This document shows positions 17,021 through 26,112 of a stretch of 64,000 nt of DNA, piece after piece. Numbering within the stretch: the stretch's first letter is position 1; every line of letters begins with the position of its first letter. A program made the translations under genes and the position numbers. The DNA is from an uncultured Pelagibacteraceae bacterium (lineage in GTDB: Bacteria; Pseudomonadota; Alphaproteobacteria; Pelagibacterales; Pelagibacteraceae): assembly GCA_902588255.1 (NCBI GenBank), contig CACIOK010000001.1, forward strand, positions 1 through 64,000. The letters run 5' to 3'. The notes under the pieces were generated by a model that had not been told where the DNA came from, made no database searches, and saw only the letters and a program-made list of their open reading frames with translations.

Positions 17021-17956
17021 TTTGAGAAGAGAAAATATTTTTTCTGAAACTTTTTCTACTTTTATTGTATCTGGTGCAAAATTAGAGTCATGAGAAATAT
17101 CATTTTCATTTACACCATCGGGTAAAATTCTAAATTGATTGACACTATAATCACTATATGCTCTTGGAGTATCAAGCATAATTATTATACTTGGAATATT
17201 ACATTGTGAAGCAACATGCTGACCAAAAGAGTCGTTTCCAACATATATATCTGCCAATGAAATAAGCGGGATAATTTCAGAAATTTTTTTGTCATCCAAA
17301 GATGTACAACAATTTTTATCAACTTCATTTAATATTGTATCTACAATCTCCTTTTCATTTGGGCCACAAAGCAGAAAAAAGAAAAAATCATTTTTTTTAA
17401 CTAATTCTTTAATTAAGTTAATATAGTTGTTTGATCCCCATCTTGTTGTAGGTCCTGATGAACCTACTCCAAGTACAATATTTTTTTTATTACTCGTTAT
17501 TTTTTTTGAAGCAATATCTTTTTCAGCTTTATCAATAAAAATTCGAGTTTCAGTCGGACAGTTTTTAATATTTAAAATTTCTTCCGTAAATTTTTTTGCA
17601 GTATTTACTAAATGTAAATTTTTCTTATAAAAAAAAGGATAACATTTTATATTTTTTATTTTTGCAATTTTACTTGCAATAAAAAAACGAATACTTGGGT
17701 AAAAAATAAAAATATTATCAATTTTTAATTCTTTAAGAAAAGAACTTAAATTAAATATATCAGTAAATTTTTTATAATATTTTTTTAGATATATAACTTC
17801 TTTAACCAGAGGATCTTTTGATAAAGCTTGGCTTAAATTTTCGCAAAGCGTTATAATTGTTATTGGACCAAATTTCTTTGCGATTTGATGACAATAAGAT
17901 AAGTGAAGTAAATTGGATCCTAATCCAGTATAGCTTAACAAAACTGCAGTTTTCAT
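17015..17956 (-). CDS. Glycosyltransferase family 9 (heptosyltransferase-like)
   Basis: 313 residues with the GT-B fold typical of GT9. The C-terminal half contains the ADP-heptose-type nucleotide-sugar signature: VLGVGSSGPTTRWGSNNY, ISLADIYVGNDSFGQHVASQCNIPSI. The N-terminal half is acceptor-binding (LLSYTGLGSNLLHLSYCHQI). It likely adds a heptose or related sugar to the LPS inner core at the cytoplasmic face. The real sugar is uncertain because the W-x-x-x-x-W acceptor signatures are weak. It stands alone and convergent with the J-domain gene. Confidence 0.78.
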   Translation of the reverse strand: MKTAVLLSYTGLGSNLLHLSYCHQIAKKFGPITIITLCENLSQALSKDPLVKEVIYLKKYYKKFTDIFNLSSFLKELKIDNIFIFYPSIRFFIASKIAKIKNIKCYPFFYKKNLHLVNTAKKFTEEILNIKNCPTETRIFIDKAEKDIASKKITSNKKNIVLGVGSSGPTTRWGSNNYINLIKELVKKNDFFFFLLCGPNEKEIVDTILNEVDKNCCTSLDDKKISEIIPLISLADIYVGNDSFGQHVASQCNIPSIIIMLDTPRAYSDYSVNQFRILPDGVNENDISHDSNFAPDTIKVEKVSEKIFSLLKL

Positions 17957-18023
17957 AGTTTATAAAAATTTTTATATAAAATTTAATTATTATAAGTATT
18001 ATTTAGGAAATAATAATATCATC

Positions 18024-18887
18024 ATGTCACAAATAAGGGGAATTTACGCCGCTGGAATGTCTATTTTAGACGAAAATTTAAGTTTAAATGTTGATAAAAC
18101 AATTAAACACTCAGAAAGTTTGATCGATCAAGGTTGTCATGGTGTTGCTATTTTTGGCAGTACGGGTCAAGCGCAATTAATTTCTATAAGTGAAAAAATT
18201 GATCTGTTAAACAAACTTTCTGTTAGCAAATATAAGAAAAACTTTTTAATAGGCACAGGACTGAATTCGCTAATAGAAACAATTAATTTTATGGAAATTT
18301 CTTGTTCATTAGGATTTGATAAATTTCTAATTATGCCACCAGCTTACTACAAGTATGGTGACAAAGAAGTTATTGAGTTTTACAAAAGAATAATTGAAAG
18401 AATACAAAATTGTAAAATTGTTCTTTATAATTTTGAAAAATTGTGTGGTTATAAATTTAGTGCTGATTGCGTGGAAAATTTAGTCAATAAATTCCCAAAA
18501 CAAATAGTTGGTATAAAAGATAGTTCATATAATTTATATCAAACTTTAAAAATAGATAATTTTTCAATTTTACCTGGATCTGAATTAAAGTTATTGAGTG
18601 GATTAGAAAAAGGCTGCTCAGGTATCATCACGGCAACTTGCAACGTAACTGCAAAATTATCTAGAAAGGTTTATGATGATTTTATGGATAAAAAAAAACA
18701 AATAGAAAATGAAAAACTATGCAATGTAAGAAAAGTGTTTGATCAATTCAATTTAATTTCAGGTTTACACACATATTTAGCCAAAAAAAACCAATTTTAT
18801 AAAAATATCTTACCTCCACTAAGTGTTTTAGATGAAAAAGACGAAAAAAAATTACTTGAAGATTTAAAAAAACTAGATTTTAATTAA
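18024..18887 (+). CDS. DapA/NanA-family class I aldolase of unknown substrate
   Basis: 287 residues, TIM barrel of the dihydrodipicolinate synthase family. The Schiff-base Lys is in IVGIKDSSYN (about residue 163) and the conserved Tyr in VLYNFEKLCG (about 137). The usual GTTGE phosphate/carboxylate loop is altered to GSTGQ (about residues 47-51), which argues against true DHDPS. Family members include KDG aldolase, N-acetylneuraminate lyase and hydroxyproline-pathway enzymes. Twenty bases upstream of cfa on the same strand. I cannot name the substrate. Confidence 0.75.
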   Translation: MSQIRGIYAAGMSILDENLSLNVDKTIKHSESLIDQGCHGVAIFGSTGQAQLISISEKIDLLNKLSVSKYKKNFLIGTGLNSLIETINFMEISCSLGFDKFLIMPPAYYKYGDKEVIEFYKRIIERIQNCKIVLYNFEKLCGYKFSADCVENLVNKFPKQIVGIKDSSYNLYQTLKIDNFSILPGSELKLLSGLEKGCSGIITATCNVTAKLSRKVYDDFMDKKKQIENEKLCNVRKVFDQFNLISGLHTYLAKKNQFYKNILPPLSVLDEKDEKKLLEDLKKLDFN

Positions 18888-18907
18888 AGAAATTAGAAGC
18901 AGATAAA

Positions 18908-20095
18908 ATGCGATTAATTAGTTTTTTAAATAATTTATTTAAAAAAGGTGGATTTGTGTTGATTGATGCAAATTCAAAAAAATATATAATTGGAAGTCCT
19001 GACAAATCAAAACCATTAACTGTAAAACTGCTTAATAAAAATCTTCATTATAAACTTTTAATTAATCCAGATTTATATTTTGGTGAAGCTTATACGGATG
19101 GTTCTCTAGTTATAGAAAATGGTTCTATATCTGAGTTTTTAGAATTAGCTTTTCAAAATATAGGTAGAGGTGAAATAAATTCATTTGGATATATTTTAAA
19201 AAAAATAAAAGGGACAATTAGATATTTAACTAATTTTAATTTTGTAAAAAGATCAAAGAAAAATGTTGCTCATCATTATGATATATCGGACAATCTCTAT
19301 GAACTATTTCTTGATTCAAAAAGACAATATTCATGTGGTTATTTTAAAAATGACGATGATACTTTGGAAACTGCACAACAAAATAAAATTGATCATATTA
19401 TTAAAAAATTAAATATTAAATCTAATCAAAAAGTTTTAGATATTGGATCTGGATGGGGTCATTTGGCAATTGAAATTGCAAAACAATCTAAGTGTGAAGT
19501 AACTGGTATTACATTATCGGAAAATCAATACAGATACGCCAATGCAAAGGCCAAAGAGTATAATTTACAAAATCAAGTTCAGTTCAAACTTTGTGACTAT
19601 AGAAACTTAAAAGAAAAGTTTGATAGGGTTGTTAGTGTTGGCATGTTTGAGCATGTGGGTAGAAAATTTTATAAAACTTTCTTTAAACAAGTAGACAATC
19701 TATTAAAAGATAATGGTTTAGCCTTAATTCATACTATAGGTTCTGTAAATTCACCAAGAGATCCTCAGCCATGGATTTCAAAATATATTTTCCCGGGAGG
19801 ATATACTCCAAGCATGAGTGAAGTAACCGGTCCAATTGAAAAATCGGGCTTAATTATATCTGATTTAGAAGTGTTAAGGATGCATTACGCACATACATTA
19901 AGAAATTGGAAAGAAAAATGTATAAAAAATAAATCAAAAATAATTGGAATGTTTGATGAAAAGTTTTTTAGAATGTGGGAGTTTTATTTGGCTTCTTGTG
20001 AAATGACATTTAAGTGGGGAGACCAGGTTGTATTCCAATTTCAACTAACAAAAGATTTAACTACTGCACCTAATACAAGAGACTATATTTATTAA
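18908..20095 (+). CDS. cfa: Cyclopropane-fatty-acyl-phospholipid synthase
   Basis: 395 residues, normal for Cfa. The N-terminal domain (about 1-110) is followed by a SAM-dependent methyltransferase domain: VLDIGSGWGHLAIEIAK (about 172-188) is motif I. HHYDISDNLYELFLDSKRQYSCGYF (about residues 117-141, quoted in part by HHYDISDN and YSCGYF) and SVGMFEHVG contain the family active-site residues. It adds a methylene group across cis double bonds of membrane phospholipids. Start chosen at the first ATG after a loose AGA-rich ribosome site. Possibly co-transcribed with the aldolase upstream. Confidence 0.93.
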   Translation: MRLISFLNNLFKKGGFVLIDANSKKYIIGSPDKSKPLTVKLLNKNLHYKLLINPDLYFGEAYTDGSLVIENGSISEFLELAFQNIGRGEINSFGYILKKIKGTIRYLTNFNFVKRSKKNVAHHYDISDNLYELFLDSKRQYSCGYFKNDDDTLETAQQNKIDHIIKKLNIKSNQKVLDIGSGWGHLAIEIAKQSKCEVTGITLSENQYRYANAKAKEYNLQNQVQFKLCDYRNLKEKFDRVVSVGMFEHVGRKFYKTFFKQVDNLLKDNGLALIHTIGSVNSPRDPQPWISKYIFPGGYTPSMSEVTGPIEKSGLIISDLEVLRMHYAHTLRNWKEKCIKNKSKIIGMFDEKFFRMWEFYLASCEMTFKWGDQVVFQFQLTKDLTTAPNTRDYIY

Positions 20096-20129
20096 AATTT
20101 TCTTGATAAGTCTTAATTAGTTAAAATTT

Positions 20130-21332
20130 ATGAAAAAAAAATCAAAGAAAAAAATAATCAAAAAAAAGCCAAAAAGAAAAGTAATTAAAAGAAAAGTAAA
20201 AAAAAAATTCATTAAAAAAAAAGTAAAAACAAAAATCAAACTTAAAAATAGGCTAAAAAAAAATAAAATTAAAAGGCCAATTTTTTTTGGCAAAGACAAG
20301 AAAAGAAAAAAGTTAAATTTAGACTCAAAAAGTTTTCTACTAAAAATTGCAAAGTTACAAAATAAAATAAAATTTAATTTTAAAGTTAATTTTGGTTTAT
20401 TTTCTAAAATAGAAAGATCAATCCAAGGTTTTTTTGAAAGTATTGAAAAAAATATTAATGAATATAAAATTATTAAAGAGGATGAGAGAAGGCGACAAAA
20501 ATTAGAAGAAATCGAAAAAAAAGAAAAAGAGAGAATAGAAAATAAAAAGGCAGTCGAAGAAGAAAAAAAATTAAAGTTAAAACTCAAAGAACAATCTTTA
20601 AAAGATGAAATAAGACTCGAAAAAGAGAGGGTTAAAGATATAAAATCATTTTTACGCCAAGAACAGGCAATTGTAAGAAAAGAGCAAGCTGAAAAACAAA
20701 GAAGATTTCTCCAACAAATAAAATTAGAGAAACAAATCGAAAAATTTAGAATTAGAGAAGTAAAAGAACTTGAAAAATTAGAAAGAGTATCACTGAGAGA
20801 ACAAAGAGAGGATTATGCAGGACTTCAAGAAAGAATTGAAAAGCTTAAAGAAAAATACCGTATCATTAGAGATCAAAAAATCAGAGAAAGAGTGGAGGCT
20901 CTTGGTATTCAAACACAAGGAGATGAGGACAGGGAAACGCTTCTTTTAAAAGAAAAAGAATATACCATTGAGAGACAAAGAATAGAATTGTGTCTTGAAA
21001 GTTTTTATAGAAGCGCAAACAGTTTGGTTTTTCAATTAAATAAGAGACATATAACAAGAAATATGTCCATCCTACGATGCATTGATCGGAGATTTGAAAC
21101 AGGCGAAATTTTTATAAAATGGGATGAGTCTAATGATGATGAATGGTTAGTTTTAATTTATATAAAAAATAACTCTCCTGACGAAGGAATTATAATTGAG
21201 GATAAATCAAATCCTGAAAAAAATTTATCACACGAATATAAATCTAATGAAATATTTAAAGCATCAGATATGATGGTAGACTCACTTACTCAGCTAATTT
21301 CAAAAGAAAGATCTAAAAAATCAATTAATTAG
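20130..21332 (+). CDS. Lys-rich coiled-coil protein of unknown function
   Basis: 400 residues not matching any family I know. Residues 1-60 are an extreme basic tract, mostly Lys with Arg, Val and Ile. Residues about 100-285 are a charged Glu/Lys/Arg-rich stretch typical of a long coiled coil. The last 110 residues look globular, starting CLESFYRSANSLVFQLNKRH and including GEIFIKWDESNDDEWLVL. No signal peptide or membrane segment. The basic tail could bind DNA, RNA or phospholipid head groups, which is inference only. It follows cfa by 34 bases and converges on the ScfR-type regulator. Confidence 0.8.
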   Translation: MKKKSKKKIIKKKPKRKVIKRKVKKKFIKKKVKTKIKLKNRLKKNKIKRPIFFGKDKKRKKLNLDSKSFLLKIAKLQNKIKFNFKVNFGLFSKIERSIQGFFESIEKNINEYKIIKEDERRRQKLEEIEKKEKERIENKKAVEEEKKLKLKLKEQSLKDEIRLEKERVKDIKSFLRQEQAIVRKEQAEKQRRFLQQIKLEKQIEKFRIREVKELEKLERVSLREQREDYAGLQERIEKLKEKYRIIRDQKIRERVEALGIQTQGDEDRETLLLKEKEYTIERQRIELCLESFYRSANSLVFQLNKRHITRNMSILRCIDRRFETGEIFIKWDESNDDEWLVLIYIKNNSPDEGIIIEDKSNPEKNLSHEYKSNEIFKASDMMVDSLTQLISKERSKKSIN

Positions 21333-21342
21333 TTAAATAACT

Positions 21343-22767
21343 TTAATCACTTACGTAAACTGAAATACCTCTAGAGTTTATATCTACATCAAATTTTTTA
21401 TGCAAAGGAGGAAACGCACGTTGAGAACAATCAAGTCTATCACACGTTCTGCAAGAAACACCAATTGGAATTTCAGTTTTTTTTTCATTGATATTTAAAT
21501 TTTCAGTATAAACAAAATCTTTTGCATATTTAGCCTCACAGCCAAGTCCTATAGATAGAATACTTTTAGCCTCGCCAAATCTTCCCACTCCTTTTTCAAC
21601 TGTTTTAGCGATGCATACATATTTTTCTCCATTACTCATTTTGCTTACTGCAGCTTGAATAACACCAGGTCTTGTAAATGCAGAATAAACATTCCATCTA
21701 GGACATGCACCTCCATATCTGGGAATTTCAATTCCTGATAAAGAAAATCTTTTAGAAATATTTCCAGCTATATCAACTCTTAAAAAATGAAATGGAATAC
21801 CTAATAGTTTTGGGTCCTGTAAGCAAGTTACTCTATGAGCAATTTGCTCAAATGTTGTTGCAAAAGTATTTTGTAAAAGTTCTAAATCATATTTATTTTT
21901 CATACATTCAGTATGAAATAATTTGTAAGGCATTAAAATTGCTGCACCACAGTAATTTAGTAAAGCGACTTTTGTAAGTTTTTTAGACTCTTCACTTGGA
22001 AAAGAAAATTTTGATAGATATTCATTTATATCTTTAATTGCTCCTTCGTGTGCAATCTGTGATGAAACGTATAATTTTTTTGTCTCTAATGCCACATAGT
22101 CACTAAGTAACAATTCTTTTTTATTTTTATTAAAAATTTTCGAAAAAGGTTTACCTTCTTCTGGAAGCACATCTTTAACTAATATTCCATACTCTTTTTT
22201 TAAAAAATCACAAAGTGCCATATAAGTTGCTCTATTGTTGACTTGAATCTTTTCAAACACTGAGTTTGCGAAATCTTCTAATTTTGGAAAATAATTTTTA
22301 TTTTCTTGTAAAAAATCTGAAACGACTTCTCCTGGAAAGGCTGCTTTTCTACTGTCAATTATTTTACCAGATATGTTTTCAACTCTATTTACTATATCGT
22401 GATCTTTTTGTTTAAAGTTGTCTCCCAGTTTTATTAACGCCCTTGCAATTTTAGGATTTGTATTTACAAGGTCTTTTATTTCAGGCCCTAAAATATCTAA
22501 GTCTTCGAATAATTGATCATCTAACAATTCGGATATATTATTTACCAAGTTAAGATCAGATTTTACTGCTAAATCTGAAAGTTCAATTTTTAACTCCTGG
22601 CAGACTTTAAGCAGCAAATCTCCATCAATTTTTCTTTTCCCACCCTCAATGAGATTTAAATAACTAGGTGATATGCCTAATTGGTCTGCTAGTTTGTTTG
22701 CCTGGATTCCAAGTTTTCTTCTAAAAGCCTTTATTTTTGGACCAATTCTTAAATCTATTTGACTCAT
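21343..22767 (-). CDS. ScfR/RamB-type XRE regulator
   Basis: 474 residues. An N-terminal helix-turn-helix (KIKAFRRKLGIQANKLADQLGISPSYLNLIEGGKR, about residues 12-45, quoted by QANKLADQLGISPSYLN) is followed by an IrrE/ImmA-like central region in which the zinc protease motif is degenerate (QIAHEGA). A C-terminal DUF2083 domain carries a Cys-rich GVSCRTCDRLDCSQRAFPP. This is the architecture of RamB and ScfR, regulators of the glyoxylate cycle and short-chain acyl-CoA use. It is divergent from the small ORF and aceA, and the spacer is packed with TTTGTAAA half-sites, so it very likely regulates aceA and itself. Confidence 0.87.
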   Translation of the reverse strand: MSQIDLRIGPKIKAFRRKLGIQANKLADQLGISPSYLNLIEGGKRKIDGDLLLKVCQELKIELSDLAVKSDLNLVNNISELLDDQLFEDLDILGPEIKDLVNTNPKIARALIKLGDNFKQKDHDIVNRVENISGKIIDSRKAAFPGEVVSDFLQENKNYFPKLEDFANSVFEKIQVNNRATYMALCDFLKKEYGILVKDVLPEEGKPFSKIFNKNKKELLLSDYVALETKKLYVSSQIAHEGAIKDINEYLSKFSFPSEESKKLTKVALLNYCGAAILMPYKLFHTECMKNKYDLELLQNTFATTFEQIAHRVTCLQDPKLLGIPFHFLRVDIAGNISKRFSLSGIEIPRYGGACPRWNVYSAFTRPGVIQAAVSKMSNGEKYVCIAKTVEKGVGRFGEAKSILSIGLGCEAKYAKDFVYTENLNINEKKTEIPIGVSCRTCDRLDCSQRAFPPLHKKFDVDINSRGISVYVSD

Positions 22768-22775
22768 TTTTACTA

Positions 22776-22878
22776 TTTGTAAACTTTGTAAATTTAAATT
22801 TACAATAAATTATCACATTTTACAAGCCTTTTTAATATTTTTATGGAAAAAGTAAATTTTGTAAATTATAAAGTTTAC
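22776..22878. promoter_or_regulatory. Array of TTTGTAAA-type half-sites, probable ScfR-type operator
   Basis: TTTGTAAA occurs at 22776-22783, 22785-22792 and 22858-22865; the inverted form TTTACAA occurs at 22799-22805 and 22819-22825; a related GTTTACA is at 22873-22879. RamB/ScfR proteins are known to bind TTTGCAAA-like palindromes. The placement covers the regulator's own start region and the region just before the small ORF and aceA, which fits autoregulation plus control of the glyoxylate shunt. Confidence 0.6.
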
Positions 22879-23046
22879 ATGAACAACAAAAACAATAACA
22901 AAAACCTAGAAAATCAGTCTCAAATAGCTAATCAAGAGGCTAGTGGGCAAAATTCAAAGTCTGGCATTTACTTGAGAGATGATCATTGTGATTGGGGTTC
23001 AAGTGGTATGAATGAGTTCACTAATGAGTATAGTGAAAATAACTAG
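22879..23046 (+). CDS. Small Asn-rich protein upstream of isocitrate lyase
   Basis: 55 residues from the ATG at 22879 (67 if the ATG at 22843 is used). The N-terminal part is Asn/Gln/Ser-rich and probably disordered. The C-terminal part has a denser block, SGIYLRDDHCDWGSSGMNEF. Neither start has a clear ribosome site. I prefer 22879 because the extra codons of the longer form are built from the TTTGTAAA operator repeats. It lies between the regulator and aceA, 40 bases before aceA and in the same direction. No family recognised; it could be a real small protein or a leader. Confidence 0.5.
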   Translation: MNNKNNNKNLENQSQIANQEASGQNSKSGIYLRDDHCDWGSSGMNEFTNEYSENN

Positions 23047-23086
23047 TACCCAGTTCTAATTTTTTTAATCTAGACAAAGGGTTAAC

Positions 23087-24364
23087 ATGAGTTCGGAAGC
23101 TAAAGTTTCTTACGATCTAAAGAGATTTGCAGGCATTAAAAGAGACTACACTCCAGAGGAGGTAGAAAGATTAAGAGGATCCATTAAAATTGAATATTCT
23201 CTTTGCAAGCTTCAATCAGAAAAATTATGGAAACTGCTTAATACAGAGTCCTATGTAAATACTCTAGGGTCTTTGTCAGGAAACCATGCAGTTCAGCATG
23301 CTAAAGCAGGCTTAAAAGCAATATATTTAAGTGGCTGGCAGGTAGCAGCAGACGCTAATAGCGCAGGAGAAATGTATCCTGATCAATCATTATATCCTTA
23401 TGATAGCGCTCCAAAATTAGTAGAGTCAATGAACAATGCGCTCATTAGAGCCGATCAAATTCAGCATATGGAAATTAAAGATGGCGATATGAAAGAAAAA
23501 GATAAAACGGATTATATGCTTCCTATAATTGCAGACGGTGAAGCAGGTTTTGGTGGACCATTAAATGTTTTTGAACTTGCAAAAAAATTTATTAAAGCAG
23601 GAGCAGCAGGAGTTCACTTTGAAGATCAATTAGCTAGTGAAAAAAAATGTGGTCATATGGGTGGTAAAGTTTTAGTTCCAACAGGCACAATGGTTAAAAA
23701 TTTAAAGTCAGCAAGATTAGCCTCTGATATTGCGAATGTCCCTTTAATTATATTAGCAAGAACAGATGCTAACGCTGCAAAACTAATTACTAATGATCAT
23801 GATGAAAATGATAAACCGTTTTTAACTGGCGAAAGATCACCTGAAGGATTTTTTTATGTTAAACACGGCATAGAACAAGCTATATCAAGAGGTTTAGCTT
23901 ATGCTCCATATGCTGACTTAATTTGGTGTGAAACAGCGACACCAAACTTAGAAGAAGCAAAAAAATTTGCTGATGCAATTCATAAAAAATATCCGGGTAA
24001 ATTATTAGCTTACAACTGTTCACCATCTTTTAATTGGAAAAAGCATTTGTCTGATGATCAAATTGCTAGTTTCCAAGAAAAAATAGGTGAAATGGGATAT
24101 AAATTTCAATTTATAACTCTTGCTGGATTTCATGTACAAAATATTGCAGTCTTTGAACTTGCAGAAAAATATAAAAAAGAAGGTATGTCTGCATATTCAA
24201 AAATTCAACAACAAGAATTTGCTAGAGAAAAAGATGGATACACAAGCGTTAAACACCAAAGAGAAGTTGGTACATCTTATTTTGATGCAGTCTCAAACAC
24301 AATTAGTTCAGGAAAAAGTTCAACCACAGCAATGGAAGGTTCTACAGAGTCCGAGCAATTTTAG
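23087..24364 (+). CDS. aceA: Isocitrate lyase
   Basis: 425 residues, close to the bacterial norm. The active-site loop [14 protein letters not shown] (about residues 185-198) is the family signature with the catalytic Cys, preceded by the Mg-binding [11 protein letters not shown] (about 147-157) and [18 protein letters not shown] is the substrate-binding Ser-rich stretch. It splits isocitrate to glyoxylate and succinate in the cytoplasmic glyoxylate shunt. A weak AAAGGG ribosome site precedes the ATG. Its divergent ScfR-type neighbour is the probable regulator. Malate synthase is not in the window. Confidence 0.96.
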   Translation: MSSEAKVSYDLKRFAGIKRDYTPEEVERLRGSIKIEYSLCKLQSEKLWKLLNTESYVNTLGSLSGNHAVQHAKAGLKAIYLSGWQVAADANSAGEMYPDQSLYPYDSAPKLVESMNNALIRADQIQHMEIKDGDMKEKDKTDYMLPIIADGEAGFGGPLNVFELAKKFIKAGAAGVHFEDQLASEKKCGHMGGKVLVPTGTMVKNLKSARLASDIANVPLIILARTDANAAKLITNDHDENDKPFLTGERSPEGFFYVKHGIEQAISRGLAYAPYADLIWCETATPNLEEAKKFADAIHKKYPGKLLAYNCSPSFNWKKHLSDDQIASFQEKIGEMGYKFQFITLAGFHVQNIAVFELAEKYKKEGMSAYSKIQQQEFAREKDGYTSVKHQREVGTSYFDAVSNTISSGKSSTTAMEGSTESEQF

Positions 24365-24374
24365 TAATTAAAAA

Positions 24375-24668
24375 ATGCTTCTAAGTGGAATATCTCTAAC
24401 CATTTGTTACTTCTTGTTTAAATATACAACATCTTGGATCCAATATTATAATAAAGCTGACGAAAGAATGCCCAAGTCATTGTGGAGATATACTTGTGAT
24501 TATCCTGTAGTGGGCATTAGAGATATATCAGACTTGGATGATAAACCATTTGTAAGATTGAGAAGAAAAAGAAATAAAATAGTAACTGCAATGTATTTTA
24601 TAGTAGTTTTAGCTTTTATCTTTACGAACCATTTTATAGCCAGTCTATTATTTAAAATTTTAGACTAG
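24375..24668 (+). CDS. Small membrane protein downstream of aceA
   Basis: 97 residues with two membrane segments (about 2-18 and 70-93) separated by a charged loop containing RMPKSLWRYTCDYPVVGIRD and FVRLRRKRNK. No family recognised. It starts 10 bases after aceA, so it probably shares the transcript. Its stop shares a palindromic CTAG with the stop of the convergent gene. Confidence 0.65.
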   Translation: MLLSGISLTICYFLFKYTTSWIQYYNKADERMPKSLWRYTCDYPVVGIRDISDLDDKPFVRLRRKRNKIVTAMYFIVVLAFIFTNHFIASLLFKILD

Positions 24669-25354
24669 TTTATCTCAAAATTTTTTAATCTATATTCCCA
24701 CCTACCTTTTTGATTAAATAAGATTTTAAAAATTAAATTATTTTCTGGATTTAACCAGATATCAAAATCTAACTTTTTATTTTCAGGCAAATCTTTTTTT
24801 TTGGAAACTAATTTATAATGATCTAAAAGATAATTTTTGTCGTAGATATTTACATTCTCTTTTCCGACATAAGTTACTTCTTGTTCTTTTATACTTCCTG
24901 AAATAGGGCTAATTTGTTTTTCTGCTTCTAAAATTTTATGGTTCCACCAGTTGCCTAGTACAGTATCCTTGCTTACTTTCCCTTTAAAAGATGATCCATC
25001 TATAACAAAAATTTTGTTAAGTTTATCATATTTTAATTTGACATATTTTTCCTTGTCGTTTTGAAAAGTTGTTGAATTATAATTAATAAGTATATCATTT
25101 TCATATTTTTCTAAGGCTTCACCAGCAACTGAAAAAATAACTACATTAAATAACTTTACTTTAAATTGCGTATAATTTTTAACTTCAAGAGTATTTTTTC
25201 CATGTGTGAAGAAATAATTACTATAGCCAATTAAATTTTCATTTCTAAATATTTCCATATTAATAACTTTAATTCCTTTATAATGAGAAGTGTGAGCATT
25301 TAGATTTGAAATCGTTAAAAAAAATAAAATTAAACTAAATAATGTTTTTTTCAT
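24665..25354 (-). CDS. Exported protein, DUF6134-like
   Basis: 229 residues with a Sec signal peptide (MKKTLFSLILFFLTISNLNA). The mature part is rich in beta-strand patterns, with TVLGNWWNHKILEAEKQISPISG in the middle and FDIWLNPENNLIFKILFNQKGRWEYRL at the end. This profile resembles the DUF6134 family of periplasmic proteins, which have no assigned function; I am only moderately sure of the match. It is probably soluble in the periplasm. Its convergent partner is the small membrane protein after aceA. Confidence 0.65.
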   Translation of the reverse strand: MKKTLFSLILFFLTISNLNAHTSHYKGIKVINMEIFRNENLIGYSNYFFTHGKNTLEVKNYTQFKVKLFNVVIFSVAGEALEKYENDILINYNSTTFQNDKEKYVKLKYDKLNKIFVIDGSSFKGKVSKDTVLGNWWNHKILEAEKQISPISGSIKEQEVTYVGKENVNIYDKNYLLDHYKLVSKKKDLPENKKLDFDIWLNPENNLIFKILFNQKGRWEYRLKNFEIN

Positions 25355-25422
25355 GTTTTAAAATTAATAGAATTAATCACTATGAGTAAGTCAATATTAG
25401 TAGTAAATAGACTTCTGTAAAT

Positions 25423-26070
25423 ATGTTTTTATCAATAAAAAATATCCCTAAAGTTCATTGGAGTTCAAAAAAGCCATTAAATTTAAAGCCAAAAATTTCA
25501 ACTTTTTTTTATTTATGTATAGGTCTGGGTATTTTTGGTTTAGGAGAAGGTTTATTAATTATTTCTTATACTGGCGCATCTCCATGGAGTGTTTTAGCTC
25601 AAGGAATTTCTTTAAATATTGGTTTTTCTATAGGACTAGTTACATTTTTTGTTAGCCTTTTTGCATTATCTCTATGGATTTTTTTAGACCAAAAACCTGG
25701 AATAGGTACTATTTTCAATATTATCATAATTGCAGCAATGATTGATTTATCAATTACATTTGTGCAAACCCCACAAAGTTATTTTGGTCAAATGATTATG
25801 GCAATTGTAGCTGTTTTATTAGTCGGTTTAGGTAGTGGAATATATTTAATAGCAAATTTAGGACCTGGTCCTAGAGATGGTTTAATGACAGGAATACAGA
25901 GAAAAACAAATCTTCCAATTGCAACAGTTAGAGCATTTCTTGAAATTACAGTAGTTTCTATAGGATGGTATTTAGGTGGAACTGTTGGGATAGGAACTTT
26001 ACTATTTGCTTTTGGAATAGGGCCAGCTGTTGCTCTAGGCTTATTTTTAGTTGCAAAAACTTTCTCTTAA
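25423..26070 (+). CDS. YczE/YyaS-type integral membrane protein
   Basis: 215 residues with about five membrane helices. YczE-family text is clear: GLGEGLLIISYTGASPWSVL, a charged turn DQKPGIGTIFN, then IYLIANLGPGPRDGLMTGIQ and GGTVGIGTLLFAFGIGP. The family is widespread and has no firmly assigned role; the Bacillus member sits in surfactin-linked loci. Divergent from the DUF6134-like gene, 68 bases away. No operon partner. Confidence 0.8.
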   Translation: MFLSIKNIPKVHWSSKKPLNLKPKISTFFYLCIGLGIFGLGEGLLIISYTGASPWSVLAQGISLNIGFSIGLVTFFVSLFALSLWIFLDQKPGIGTIFNIIIIAAMIDLSITFVQTPQSYFGQMIMAIVAVLLVGLGSGIYLIANLGPGPRDGLMTGIQRKTNLPIATVRAFLEITVVSIGWYLGGTVGIGTLLFAFGIGPAVALGLFLVAKTFS

Positions 26071-26112
26071 TAAGTGATACTTACAACCTTTTGAATAAAG
26101 TAAAATCGAATC

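Noticed and set aside
20117..20587. Phe/Leu/Ser-rich minus-strand frame
   Set aside because: It is the mirror of the Lys-rich poly-A tract of the coiled-coil gene, so its membrane-like look is an artefact of composition.
22768..23086. Glycine or other riboswitch before aceA
   Set aside because: SAR11 is known for a glycine riboswitch at malate synthase, but this leader shows operator repeats and a small ORF and no riboswitch core.
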